Source: Polytrichum commune
Lineage: Eukaryota > Streptophyta > Polytrichopsida > Polytrichales > Polytrichaceae
NCBI GenBank assembly: GCA_950295325.1
Contig: OX485803.1
Location: 47,321,554 to 47,385,553, forward strand
Direction: 5' to 3'
DNA length: 64,000 nucleotides
This document shows, piece after piece, positions 23,827 through 34,499 of the stretch. Position 1 is the first letter of the stretch. Each line of letters begins with the position of its first letter. The notes under the pieces were generated by a model that worked only from the letters and a program-made list of their open reading frames with translations, was not told where the DNA came from and did not search any database. Both the position numbers and the translations under genes were made by a program.

Positions 23827-25060
23827 TGTAACATATCTCACAATAATGAGATTCAAGAGGCATGTTCCACCCAACCTTAGAGCTTATATACTAGATACTA
23901 CTATGAGTTGAGGCTCCCTTCAACTAGTAGTTCCATATATCTTAACTAGCTCTCCCTCCACACCTTTAGGATAACTCTAAGTACATTTAACTCATGGTCG
24001 TTACTTACGAGGTGATAACCTAGGGTAAGACCATAGTCTCAACTAGTGTTGACTCCCTTTACCTTTAGAACTACTAGAGCACCTAGGGTGGCACCTTTAG
24101 TCTTCTAGTAAAGGAGTTTAGTTGAACTAGAGGTTGTAAATAGTAAATAGTAAATAAATAAGTAAATACACGTTACACTAAGGCATCGTTACCTTAGTCA
24201 TAACCATATGGTTTAGACAAGGCCATAATAATCTACTCATAAAACACTTTATCCTACATAAAAAGGTACTAAACTTGCATGACCTAGATATGTAGCACAA
24301 ATGATTGGCCCTACATGAGCATAAAATTTGGAGAATTTAGAGAATTGAAATATGAGTCAAATCTTCCTAGTCACATGGCTTCGGGATCCCTTCCCGATAG
24401 TCTTCAATTCAAAAGCCTATTACCCAAGGAGACGAGCCTCATAACATTACTCAATTGATGAGTTGTGTTTATGGGCCCTATAATAAATTTGAGGATAAAA
24501 CCTCCGGATGCTGGAATCCTAGTGCTTCAAATTGAATTTGAAGTCAAGCAAGTGAACACATCTCATCAGTTGAGTAATATTATGTTGATAAGGTACACCA
24601 ATGTTAATTTGACATAGCAATAATCCAAATACCTATATTTTAGTGATGTGTGGTTAACTATGGATCTAAAAGCAACCGCAAAAAAGACACCTGTGCAAAA
24701 GAGACTTTGGACTATTTGCTCATAAAATGTTAATCATTTAAAGCTCAAAAGTTGACATAATTGGGGGGGGGGGGGATGTGTATAAGCTTACACGTAACGA
24801 GCATAAATCAAATATTCACTTTGATAAAATTTAAGATATTCATATGAACTCCGAATTTATGAGGAAATGGCTTTATGCACAATTTGGATTTTGTTTTTGT
24901 CTTGCAATTATTTTGTGCCTCATATGCTTTGAAAAGTGGGACCCATGTAGAGAGAAAATGTGTCCAAATAACACGCAACAACCCGTAGTAAGGTATGTGG
25001 ATGTCATTTGGTTCAATTTGAATGCTCTCTAACTTCAACATATTAGATTCACACCATGAA
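23827..25060. other. Chromovirus 5' LTR (left border only) and spacer
   Basis: The LTR border nearest the primer-binding site is at 23827. The outer border is not identified; forward TTTGACA near 24610 is a candidate (about 790 bp) without support from a second copy. A 13-G tract lies at 24763-24775. No gene is seen. Confidence 0.4.
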
Positions 25061-25064
25061 ACTT

Positions 25065-25345
25065 GTGTTAAATTAGCGAATCTATGATAAAGCATCAGCC
25101 AAAATCAGGTTGAAAATTGGATCTCCCATGATTTGATTATGATTACTGAAAGTGCATGTTTGTGTTTGAACTATTAAAGTACCTACTTATCAAAAGTTGA
25201 AGATGTAGTCCACTCTCTTTTGAAAATGTGTATTTATGGTGTTTGTTCTTTGATCCTCACCTACTCACACACCAATCACATATAGTGTAGGTGTCCGATT
25301 AAGGAAGTAACTTATTAACACCCATAGTGTATACCTTGCCTAGTC
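25065..25345 (+). repeat. Dispersed repeat family R2, copy 1
   Basis: Shared blocks in order: TTAGCGAATCTATGATAAAGC, GATTTGATTATGATTACTGA, AAGTGCATG, CTCTTTTGAAAATGTGT, GTGTTTGTTCTTTGATCCTC and TAGGTGTCCGATTA. The same order recurs at 25965-26310 and, inverted, at 34862-35165. Confidence 0.7.
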
Positions 25346-25964
25346 ATCATAAAATCCTGATCACTCTACGGGTGGGTACGGAGTCTAATAAGTGGCAATG
25401 TGTCGGGAGCAGGTATCACTGCGTTATTGGTGAGTCAGATCGATCGGATCCTCAGAGCTCGCCGCGTGCATGCATCTCCGGCAGGCATACAGTAGCCACT
25501 CTTCACGACAATTGTGTGGGAGCTGTCCCGGGTGCACGGCCAGCCTGGTTGATACTAATAACGTACGCTCGAAAAATTGAGTACCAGCCTCAGTTTGCCA
25601 AAGACCTTCAACAATTCTAATCTTCTTCTGCTGAAAACCGTCAAGTAATCCCCATTCTCACGAGCTTTTTGGTGCATATCGGAGCAGCAGATTGTTCCTC
25701 AACTGGTGCAGCACCAGCTCTGATTTCTGTCAACTTAACTATTAGATCCGGGGTGCTATTCGGCCAGGTGAGTGCTGCACCTTGAACTTGAAGCTTGATA
25801 CGAGTAAGGATACTCCGTCTGCCAAGAAGTTGGAGAATTTGGTGATTCAAGCTGTGGGCTGGTGGGTTCTTGCAGGATTCTGAAGTTGCAGTTTTTCTTG
25901 AAGTATGCGGTGTTATTCGTTTCGCATTTTATTTTTGGTTTCTCCATCTTCTGTTGATCACATT
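25346..25964. other. Unique spacer between two R2 copies, GC-richer
   Basis: The first part (25430-25570) is rich in restriction-type palindromes (GGATCC, GAGCTC, GCATGC and similar) and higher in GC than its surroundings. No domain-bearing frame is seen. It could hold an upstream untranslated exon of the stress-protein gene, but nothing in the sequence proves it. Confidence 0.3.
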
Positions 25965-26310
25965 TACGTCTTCAATTTTGTTGCTGCATTAGCAAATCTA
26001 CGATGAAGCATCGACAAAAATTGGATTGAACATCGGACCTCCCTTGATTTAGTTATGGTTTCGGAAGTGCATGCATGTTTGTTGGTACTTGAGTGATACA
26101 TAGGTCCTCCCAATTGTGTTCACTACTGAGTGTGGAGCAGTTAATACTAATTGGAGAAGTAGTCTAATATCTTTTAAACATGTGTCTTAATGGCGTTTGT
26201 TCTTTATCCTCACCTAACCACTCACCAATTAAAAATAGGTGTCCGATCAGAAAAGTAACTGAGTAACACCCGCCCATACCCTTACTTATCTTGCAACTTG
26301 AATGTAACGG
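25965..26310 (+). repeat. Dispersed repeat family R2, copy 2, upstream of the stress-protein gene
   Basis: The shared blocks are GATCACATTTACGT, GCATTAGCAAATCTACGATG, GATTTAGTTATGGTTTCGG, TGTTCTTTATCCTCACCTAA and TAGGTGTCCGATC. It ends about 830 bp before the stress-protein start codon. It has an insertion of about 60 bp relative to copy 1 that copy 3 shares in part (ACATAGGTCCTCCCAATTGT against ACCTAAGTCCTCCCAATTTA). Confidence 0.72.
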
Positions 26311-27141
26311 CCGGTACTAGTTTTCTGTCTTCTCAGGGGAGAAGGACTAGTGGAGATTCTTGCTACAGTAGTTATTGTTTCCGGAGCTTTAATTTCCAGT
26401 GTTTCAATACACTTGGTTGGCATCGAGTTCGTGTTGATTTTGTTTTTATTAGATGACGTCTGTTTAGTGAATCTTCAGCTGAAGTTATCGTATGATTGAA
26501 AATAAATATTATCTACAGAAGCCGGCCACCCAAATGATTCTCCTTGCAATGGCTAAGGCGTAAGGAATACTGGAGGCTAGGGCCCCGCGAGTTGTTGAGT
26601 TTCGAGAGTACTTTATTTTTGCAAATTAATTAACTAGAGGAATATGACTTGTCAAGGATCACACAACGCACTCTGAGCTATGGAAACTTTCAGACTGTAT
26701 CCAGCTTTTGAGGAAGCTTTGAGAAAGTTTTGAGGGTGGGACCAAGAATTTGGCTCATCTTGCTTCAGAGTCTCACACAGCTCGCTCATAAGACTTGGCC
26801 ATGTCCATACCCGTAATTCACTGTGAAATCAAGGGCTAGGGTTACGTGTCCCTCTGGTCCCTCTGGTAAAATTAATTTTGTGTCCTAGAAATTAATCACA
26901 ATTTTAATGAATCACTAAAGAATAATGCTGCTAGAGTAGTCTGCTGCTTGGTCTCTCATTAATCAGGCCTCATTTCCAAAAAAGTTCTCTTTTTTTAATT
27001 TGTATGTACTAGCCTGTGAGTGGTTGTTTAGGTTTTTGTTGACGATGCCAGTAGTTTCTTGATCATTGTCGGTATTTTCGTTATTTAGTTCCAACTCGAG
27101 TATTGTTCTTGTGGTTGGAAGGTTTTTGGTCATATCACACG
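26311..27141. other. Upstream region of the stress-protein gene
   Basis: No coding frame of note is seen. This stretch should contain the promoter and leader, but I see no motif clear enough to name a start site. Confidence 0.35.
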
Positions 27142-29784
27142 ATGGCAGAAGAATCGGGCTCATCAATGAAGGAAATGGATCCAATATCCGTCGACACACC
27201 GCGTACAAAAGTGATGATAGCTGTAAGCCAATCCAGCAAAGGCTACCCAAATCCTTCTATTAGCAGCCGCCAGGCGTTTGAGTGGATTCTGAAGAACCTT
27301 ATCAAGCCTTGTTGTAAAAAGCAATACAAGCTGCTCATCCTTCATGTTCAAGTACATGATGAAGATGGTGAGGAATAATCACCCTGTTACTCGTCACCCA
27401 AGATGTTCGTCATTTTTCTTATTAGGTCATTGACTCTTGAACAATTTGTGACATGGTGGTGACAAAGGCATGATATGTTGCAGAAATTATGTGGATCACA
27501 GTTTTGATAAACTCTTGTTGAAGTGCGAATGCTATCAAATGTAGATGTTTAGACCAGTGTTGGACTGGAATCGTCTTTTTTAAATATCATTCACGTATCT
27601 ATAATGAGGATTTCACTGTTTTTTGAAATCATTAGGGTATGGAATTTGAGCGTATGTTTGTTTTGGATACCATTCACGTCTATATACTGTTCAAGAAACC
27701 TCATACCTAGGTGAATATTTTATAAATTCTCTCTGATTTTAATATGGTTTAGAATGGTATGGACCTAAATAATAACTTGAGTACACGGAGATTCTCTCTC
27801 CTTGAGGTGCCCACCAATATCTATATTTGACTGGTATCACAATTTTGATACCCGTGGGTAGGTTTTTTGATACCATTATTGATGTTGATTATTGATACCG
27901 TGAATCCACCTGTATACCTGCCCAGCTTTGGTTTTAGACATCCTGAAACTTTGAACCCACACTGACTTCTGAGAACAGAATACAGTACCTAGGTCGCTAG
28001 ATTCTTTTGTTTAAATAAAGTCTTTCATCTTTTTCTTCTCATCGACTGTGTTCCAAATTATATCTCAAAAATCCTCGTGTTTCAGGATTGGAAGAGCTAG
28101 ATAGTGTGTATGCAAGCCCAAGCGATTTTCAGCATTTGAGGCATAAAGAGCGCTGCAAAGGCCTTGCATTGATCAAGACATTCATCAAACAGTGCCATGA
28201 CGCCGAGGTATCCCCTGTCTCATCTATTCTCAGTGGTAGTGAATTTCAACATGCTACAAAGTCCTGAAATGTCCCCAAAATGCCATTTTGGGATTGTGTA
28301 GGGCATGGGTATTCCTAGGTAGATCCTACTTTATGTGACTTCATGAGTGACAGTTTTTCAATGAACTGACGTTGAAAGTGTACAATATCAAAAATTGTCA
28401 TTCCACAATTACACATATATGTCCTACGCCCATTGGCTTGTGCTTTGGGTCTTTGCACAGTCAACCTCCAAGCTTCTGCATTCTAATTTCCTCTTGACAG
28501 GTCAATTTGTTGTGCATAAGTTGTGTACGTCAACCTGGAACGTCTTACGAAAGGGAGGGAATTATTGCATACGAGAGTACCTCTCATTCATCCAACGTAA
28601 AGCCCTGAATTAGTATACAGTTCGGATACCATTATTTTTAGTTGATTGATACCGGAATTAGCTTTAAAGATCCCAAATTAGTCTAGTCCAAGTCATTTGA
28701 AATGAATCGGTCACAGACCTATAGGGGGCTAAGTTTTTATGTTGGATGGATGAGAGGTACCCTCATATGCAATAATTCTCTCTCTTTGTGATAGCCCTTA
28801 TTTAGTTCCTTCATGGTGTCATTGCTTTATTGACAATACCACCATATGTAATTAAGTCATATATTCTTTTGTAGTACCCTGCCATGACAAGGATCTTGCA
28901 TACAAACGGCCAATGCAGTGACTCATTATCGCAAGGATTTGAGACACAGCAGTGAATAAGTGTTTTTTAGTGAGAACATTTCCCCACTGCTCTTGGACAT
29001 TTACTGTTAAGGAGGGTATTATATGTTCAATTGAATGTCTTTACTAACCATTAAATCGTATTGCATACTAGCAGATAGAGTGTGAAGGGTGGGTAAAACA
29101 GGGGGATCCAAAACAAATTATCTGCCAAGAATCACGTAAACGGCAGCCGGACATTCTGGTCTTGGGCAGTCGAGGTCTGGGAACTTTACAAAGGTATTTA
29201 TCTATCTCGGTTAGATGCGGACTTATATTATTTGCTGTATACATGATAAGTTCAATGGGCTGGTACAATCAACCATTTTGTGTGTTTGACAATTGACAAC
29301 CCAGTCTTGTCTAATGAGGGTGAATCCTATTGGCCTCATGAGCCAACAGCAATTATGAACTGAACGGATTTTAGCCCATTCTGTTCAAATTGTTCTTGCA
29401 CTGTTGTTGAGATGCATTCAAGTTAGGAAGGCGATGCTGGAAAACAAAATTCTCTACAATCACTGAATAGAAATCAGTATATCTGAAGGAAAATTGGACC
29501 TAAAGTGAGTGATTCTCCAATTTCCATTTTATTTCAATTTAGAGGTAGGCAAGGTTCAGTAGGTAGAAGAAAATCGTGCTAAATTATTGCAGACTGCATT
29601 TTCCCGTGCCATGATGTTATAGTTTCTTGCTTCATCTAACAGTAAGAGGTTTCTCATTCTCTGCTTTGTGAACAGGATGTTTGTGGCTGGAGTGAGCTCA
29701 TTCTGTACGAAAAAGGTGGATTGCCCGGTTCTCGTTATTAAGCGAGACCCCAAGGATGCCCCTGATGACCCAATGGACGATTAA
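27142..29784 (+). CDS. Universal stress protein (UspA domain), plant type, four exons
   Basis: Small cytosolic protein of the UspA fold; plant members are induced by stress and many bind ATP. Exons: 27142-27367, 28086-28207, 29075-29193 and 29676-29784, all with GT/AG borders, giving 191 residues. The first beta strand is KVMIAVSQSS (residues 23-32). DEDG at 73-76 is followed by LDSVYASPSDF, a hallmark of this plant subfamily. Near the C-terminus come PDILVLGSRGLG and CPVLVIKRDP, with an acidic tail DAPDDPMDD. In the nucleotide loop the usual G-x2-G-x9-G-(S/T) reads GSRG, nine residues, then AG, so the second phosphate-binding pair is altered. I chose the first Met of exon 1; a later one (residue 9) is possible. 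Intron 2 contains a MITE. No operon-like neighbour. Confidence 0.9.
28550..28789. mobile_element. Inverted-repeat MITE, family M1, copy 2, in stress-protein intron 2
   Basis: The left arm (28550-28600) reads AAAGGGAGGGAATTATTGCA, then TACCTCTCATTCATCCAACG. The right arm (28735-28789) is the inverse, TTGGATGGATGAGAGGTACC, then CATATGCAATAATTCTCTC. The arms are about 50 bp and about 85-90% alike by eye. The same arms border 9815-10062. Insertion in an intron leaves the coding sequence intact. Confidence 0.8.
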
Positions 29785-30013
29785 GCCATAGCTTGCAATA
29801 CTAGTTATCCGTACTGATCAGCAAAGGCTTACATGTAAAGTTGAATATCTTCATAACACCTTGTGTCGTACAGTCACACATAAAATATCGAAGTAATATA
29901 ATCAGAGTTGAGCTCCTTGGACTGATGTTTTACATCTAGCACATTTTTCTATACTCAAGTTTCTTGCACACTTTGTTCTTGTGGCATGTAAATTGGGTTG
30001 TTGAAATACTTGA

Positions 30014-30322
30014 GGTGGGTTTACACTAGGTTCCAAGACCAAAGAAACAACAACATTGAGCAATCTTATTGGTCAAGAGCAAAAGTTTTGGTCCTCAGGA
30101 GTTTACACTAGGTCTAGGCTTCAGGTATGAAAAACTGAAGTGGTGCTAACATGACATGATCACTTTCCAGGTAAATCTCGGCAGTCCCAACTCGAGAAAT
30201 TACTCCTAGTTTAAGAAACCCATCGTCAAGGTTGGGTCCAATCTTGAGTCTGGCAGTAAGGTGCATGCAGGGGTGTTTTGGATCCCAACTTTCTTGGACC
30301 CAGACCCAATGTAAACCCAACC
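30014..30322. mobile_element. Probable Tourist/Harbinger-like MITE
   Basis: The ends are GGTGGGTTTACACTAGGTTC (left) and, inverted, GGTTGGGTTTACATTGGGTC (right). The flanks are TGA on the left and TTA on the right, so a 3-bp duplication is possible but imperfect. An internal partial copy of the end (GGAGTTTACACTAGGTC near 30099) is present. It lies about 230 bp beyond the stress-protein stop codon. Confidence 0.55.
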
Positions 30323-30404
30323 TTAGAATTGAGTGAGTGAGTGAGTGAGGCCAGTCAGTCTGAGTTCAAACCCATATTCCATATTAGTGGGCCAATCTGT
30401 CTGG

Positions 30405-31490
30405 TTGTTATGTTGTGAGATGCATCCAACTTTGTGCACGAATACCCGACTAGCTTTGGTGTTTTATCGAATCAAACGAGGACAAGCACAACTTTTCTTG
30501 TTGATCAGTAGACTTTTTTTTGTCAAGCCCTTAAATGATACAAAAGTTGTTCTTGACTGCTCTGTACATAATCTCTTTTTACAAAATAAAAAATTGTCCC
30601 AGAAAACCCTTGATGCCATTTGAATGCATCACTCTAGGGTCTAGTTGTTCATTTTAATCTTGTTAGGTTATGTCAAATTTCCAACTTTGTGCACAAACGC
30701 TTTGACCAGCTTAAATTTGTTGATTTGTGCAGACTCTCGACAAGCTTAAATTTGCTGATTAATTTGTTGGATCAAACGGAACAAGCACAAATTTCCTCTC
30801 GTTGATCATCAAAAGTATGGAGTCTTTGAATGTTCTTAACCATAACCTCTTCTCCACCCACCTACAAAAAGTAATAATGTCCTACTTCGATTTACTATAT
30901 ACATAGTCTAGAAAGGTCCTCCAGGAATGATTTGATCCAGGTTACATCTGGGTGTGTTGCCATGATTGAATGACTAAGGATCAACTTCCATGGATTAGGA
31001 AACTGGAATTACATGTTCCCAAGCACTCTTTTGGCTCCATCAATCATGAGGGCTCAATATTATGTACTTAGCTTTGGAAGGAAATCTCGGATGTGTTACT
31101 CTAGGTCTACTTGTGTAGTTTAGATTTGTTATGTTATATAATATGTGCAACGTTGTGCACATCGAGTGCTTGACTAAAGCTAGCTCAAGTTTGTTGATTT
31201 GATCAGACTCTTCACAAGCTCAAACCTGCTGATATATTGAATCAAACGAGAACATGCACAACTTTCTTCCTGAGGATCATCAAATGCATGGAGTCTGAAG
31301 TTCTCTACTAATAATCTCTGCTCCACCCACCTACAAAATTTAACAATGTCCTACTTTGATCTACTGTATACATAGTCTAGAAGAGGTCCTTGGGGCACAA
31401 TTTGATCCAAGCCAGAATGAGGTTACAACTGGATGTGCTCAATGATTGAATGACCAAGGATCCACTTCCATGGATCCTGAACACTCTTTT
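30405..31490. repeat. Tandem duplication, unit about 450 bp, two full and one partial copies
   Basis: Copies at about 30645-31020 and 31105-31485 share, in order, AACTTTGTGCACAAACG (or a variant), the CAGACTCT.(C/T)ACAAGCT phrase, TCTCCACCCACCTACAAAA, AATGTCCTAC, ATACATAGTCTAGAA and GGATC.ACTTCCATGGAT. A shorter first copy at 30420-30500 keeps CAACTTTGTGCACGAATA and AATCAAACGAGGACAAGCAC. The last copy ends close to the P450 stop codon, so the array may contain its 3' untranslated region. Confidence 0.75.
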
Positions 31491-31550
31491 GGGTACGTAG
31501 ATGAGGATGTGCTCATAATTAATGCTCAAATTTATTAAGGGCTTTATTAA

Positions 31551-34361
31551 TTAGCGTGTGAAGGGGACGGGGCGACGAAGGGTGGCGATGGCTTTGAGAG
31601 GGGTGAGCATGGGTAACAAGCCGCCCATTGCCAGTCGCATGTCGATCTCATCGCAACTTTGACCGTGTGGCGGCACCCAGTCGAAGCTGTGCACGAGGTT
31701 GCCAACTGCAAGACAAACAAGAGAGGTACCCATGTTGGCCCCTGCGCATGAACGCCTACCCACACCGAACGGGAAGATCCGTGTCTCTGGGTCAGACAGG
31801 AGAGCCAAGTTGGAAGTCTCCCATCGCTCAGGCCTGAAAACAAGTGGGTCGGACCATACTTTAGGGTTTCGGCCAAGCATTAAGTTGCTAACCATCACCT
31901 GTGTGCCCTCAGGGATGTCGTAGCCCATCACCTTGGTGTGCGCAATGCTCGTTCGGGGTACCCCGAATGGGCCTGCGGGGTGCAACCTGAAAACTTCCTT
32001 GATGACACACTTGAGGTAGGGCAAGTTGGCGAGGTCTGAGTCCTTCAAGATGCGGTCCTTGCCTATCACATTGTCAAGTTCTTGTTGGAGTTTCTTTTGC
32101 ACGTGGGGGTTCTTCACTAGCTCCGCCATCCCCCACTCGCTAATGTTCACGGGTGCGTCCAATCCCGACCACATCAAATCCTGTAAATAAAACATTACAT
32201 GAGAGAGCATGAGAGAGAGAGACCAACCCCAACCACATCAAACCTTGCATGTAAAATTTAGAAAAAGGAGAAACTATTGAGAAAGGCTCTCCACTCAACT
32301 GCAGCCATTTGGCGCTTGAGGTGGTGAAAGGACAACTTCTCTAGAGCATAATCCTCACCCTCCTTTACTCTCGATCTAAGCCATAAATCTCCATGATTGG
32401 ATCCGAGACCCTAGAAGAGATGACGTCAAAATCATTTTGTTTGGTTACCTAGTCCTTAGAGAAGGAAGTCAAATAAATTGATGATCTTCCTCTCACCCCC
32501 AAGCCTCATCGTTGATTCACATGTAGATTTCACTTGTAGCCTCTTGAGACTTTGTGTCAAGATACAAGAACATCACCAATCACTTGGATATTGATCTCCT
32601 ATGAAGCTTAAGTTCCTCATTTAGAATGTATAAACGTCACTTGAGACCTTTCGGTGTTTAAGCTAACTTAGATTCTTCCAATCCCAACATTGCGCAGAAG
32701 ACAACCACGGTCAGCAGGTTTAAGGTGGAGTGGAAACCTGAATTTGGAATCCTGAGGGTTAGAAGAAAATCAAATCCTCTCTTAGTAGAATTTCAGAAGC
32801 GGGAGGTTCAAATTGCCGTTCACTTGCCAAAATTTGGATAGGAATCGGGAATTATAGTATGAAATGAGCATAACTGAGGTTTTAAGTTTACTTCCCGTCC
32901 GATTGCTTGCTCATATCAACTACCTACTACCTCCCGCTGCGAGGAATCAACGAGGAAGAATTAGAGGTTTAAGTACTGAGGTTTGGTGCTTACGAGAATT
33001 AGGGCCTTGATGGTGGTGTCGTCCATGTGTTCTTCGCCGTTCTCACCGGGAAGCTCGAGAAGCACGTCCACGAAGTCCTGTGTACGTGTCTTGGTCACAT
33101 TGAAGTTGACACCCTTCTTCTTGGCTTCCTTGTGCTCATCCACAATTGCTTGTAGTTTCACATCCAACGCCACGTGCATCTGCACAGCCAGCAACAAAAA
33201 AATTCCAACTTATTAGCAAATCAGATTGGCACCATAGCCTCGACTACCAGCCTGCAACAATCGTCTCCAACTAACTAGCAAATCAGATTGGCATCACAGC
33301 CTTGAGAGCCAGTCAGCAAGTATCGTCTCCAATTAACTAGCAGACCTGAATTGGCATCGTCGCATCTAGATCCAGTCAGCAACAATCGTCTCCAACTAAC
33401 TAGCAAGTCAGATTGACATCATAGCCTTGAGAGCCAGTCAGCAAGTATCGTCTCCAACTAACTAGCAGACCTAAATTGGCACCGTCGCATCTAGATCCAG
33501 CCAGCAACCGTGATTATTTAAGGAGATTCTAAGGAAACCAGGAGTTAAAGGAAATTGAGTGATCGTCATGATGGTGAAGATGTGAGTTGATGGAGGACAT
33601 GGAGGTTGTTATGAATTGTTTACCCATTTCATCTTCTTCTGGTACCCTTGCAAGTCCAAGGGCGCGAGCCAAGGAATGTAGTCACCGATGTTCATGATGA
33701 CAAACAACTCAAAGCTGTCCATGAGCAAGCGCATGACTTCCTGGTTATCGTCCCGGTCCGCCGAGTGAGTCCCGAAGTACTTCTTCCCGAGGATCATGTC
33801 TGTCAAGATGTTCATGGCGAAGTCTTCAATCTTATGCTTCACATCCACTTCCAGGCCTTTCTTGCTCGTCTTCAAAACTGCGTCCAACAGCTCGATAGCC
33901 TCCTCCTCTCTTTGAGGTGCGAATGAGTCCACCCTTTTGTTGGACAGAAGCTCCATCACACAAATCTTGCGGAGCGCCCTCCAATGGTCACCGGGGGGAG
34001 CCATAATGAAATCGTGCAAACCGTAGGTTAAGTATTGGCCGCAGATTGTCTGCGGACGTGAACAAAACACATTATCCTGCACCTTCATGATTTCGTTCAA
34101 AATCTCCGGGTCACTGGTAATCACGGCTGGGAGCTTGCCCAGACGCAAGAACACAATTGGACCATACTTCTGGGTGAACTCTGCAACTGTGCGGTGAGGC
34201 TCCGGCCCCAAGTCGAACAAGTTGCCTACGATCGGCCATGGCTTAGGCCCGGGAGGGTAATTGAATTTCGGTTGCCGAGATTTCCGATAAATTGCAGCAA
34301 CCACAACTGCAGCCACGGCTATCACAATCTGAAGCCATCCGATTCCCATCAAAGAACTCAT
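31551..34361 (-). CDS. Cytochrome P450, plant clan 71 (A-type), three exons
   Basis: Microsomal haem-thiolate monooxygenase, which would use NADPH-P450 reductase; substrate unknown. Exons: 34361-33624, 33179-32994 and 32180-31551, GT/AG, phase 0, giving 517 residues. Residues 8-24 are an ER anchor and PPGP (36-39) is the proline hinge. W127 and R131 form the helix-C WxxxR. KEVFR (E370, R373) is the ExxR, PERW lies at 425-428, and PFGVGRRSCAG carries the haem Cys453. All structural motifs are intact, so the gene looks functional. In the I helix the usual (A/G)GxDT(T/S) reads SGLDAP (313-318): the oxygen-activating Thr is Ala and the next residue is Pro. KEVFRLHPAGP resembles CYP703-like and other clan-71 families; I do not assign a family. 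Intron 1 carries a minisatellite. Confidence 0.93.
33199..33515. repeat. Higher-order minisatellite in P450 intron 1
   Basis: A unit of about 66 bp ends in ATCGTCTCCAACTAACTAGC. About four and a half units are present. Units alternate between an A type (CAGCCTTGAGAGCCAGTCAGC) and a B type (TCGTCGCATCTAGATCCAGTC), so the true period for the later units is an A-B dimer of about 130 bp. Units of the same type are nearly identical, which means the dimer was amplified recently. Confidence 0.85.
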
Positions 34362-34499
34362 ATTGACAAAGCTTCCCAGACCACTTAACCCCTCTGAAGA
34401 ACTCTGTCTGATCGGTTCTGAAATTGTGCCTCTTTACGTAGTTGAAAGAATGTTTGAGGGAATGTTTGATCAGACTGTGGTCCGAGTTATGTATGCTCA

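Larger units (their letters stand above)
18283..23834 (-). mobile_element. Decayed Ty3/gypsy chromovirus
   Basis: The minus-strand order is leader, gag, protease, reverse transcriptase, RNase H, integrase, chromodomain. This order and the C-terminal chromodomain define a chromovirus of the plant Ty3/gypsy type. The primer-binding site at 23825-23814 (TGGTATCAGAGC) matches the 3' end of initiator tRNA-Met and directly follows an LTR-like end, TGTTACA. The frame is broken into many pieces by stops and shifts, gag is split by a MITE, and no 3' LTR matching the 5' side could be found. The element is inactive and old. It lies downstream-to-upstream next to the L18 promoter, in the same orientation as L18. 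Confidence 0.85.

Noticed and set aside
25440-25570. Cluster of six-base palindromes resembling a cloning polylinker (vector contamination)
   Set aside because: The sites are spread over 130 bp with no recognisable vector backbone, and the flanks continue as ordinary repeat-bearing plant DNA.
30014-30322. Definite 3-bp target duplication for this MITE
   Set aside because: The flanks are TGA and TTA, so the duplication is only a guess; kept as a probable element.
31547-31923. Open frames on both strands over the P450 last exon
   Set aside because: Shadows of the true minus-strand exon, which carries the haem-binding and PERW motifs.
33199-33515. Regular direct repeats that could suggest a CRISPR-like array
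   Set aside because: There are no unique spacers between short repeats; the units are contiguous 66-bp monomers in an intron of a plant gene.
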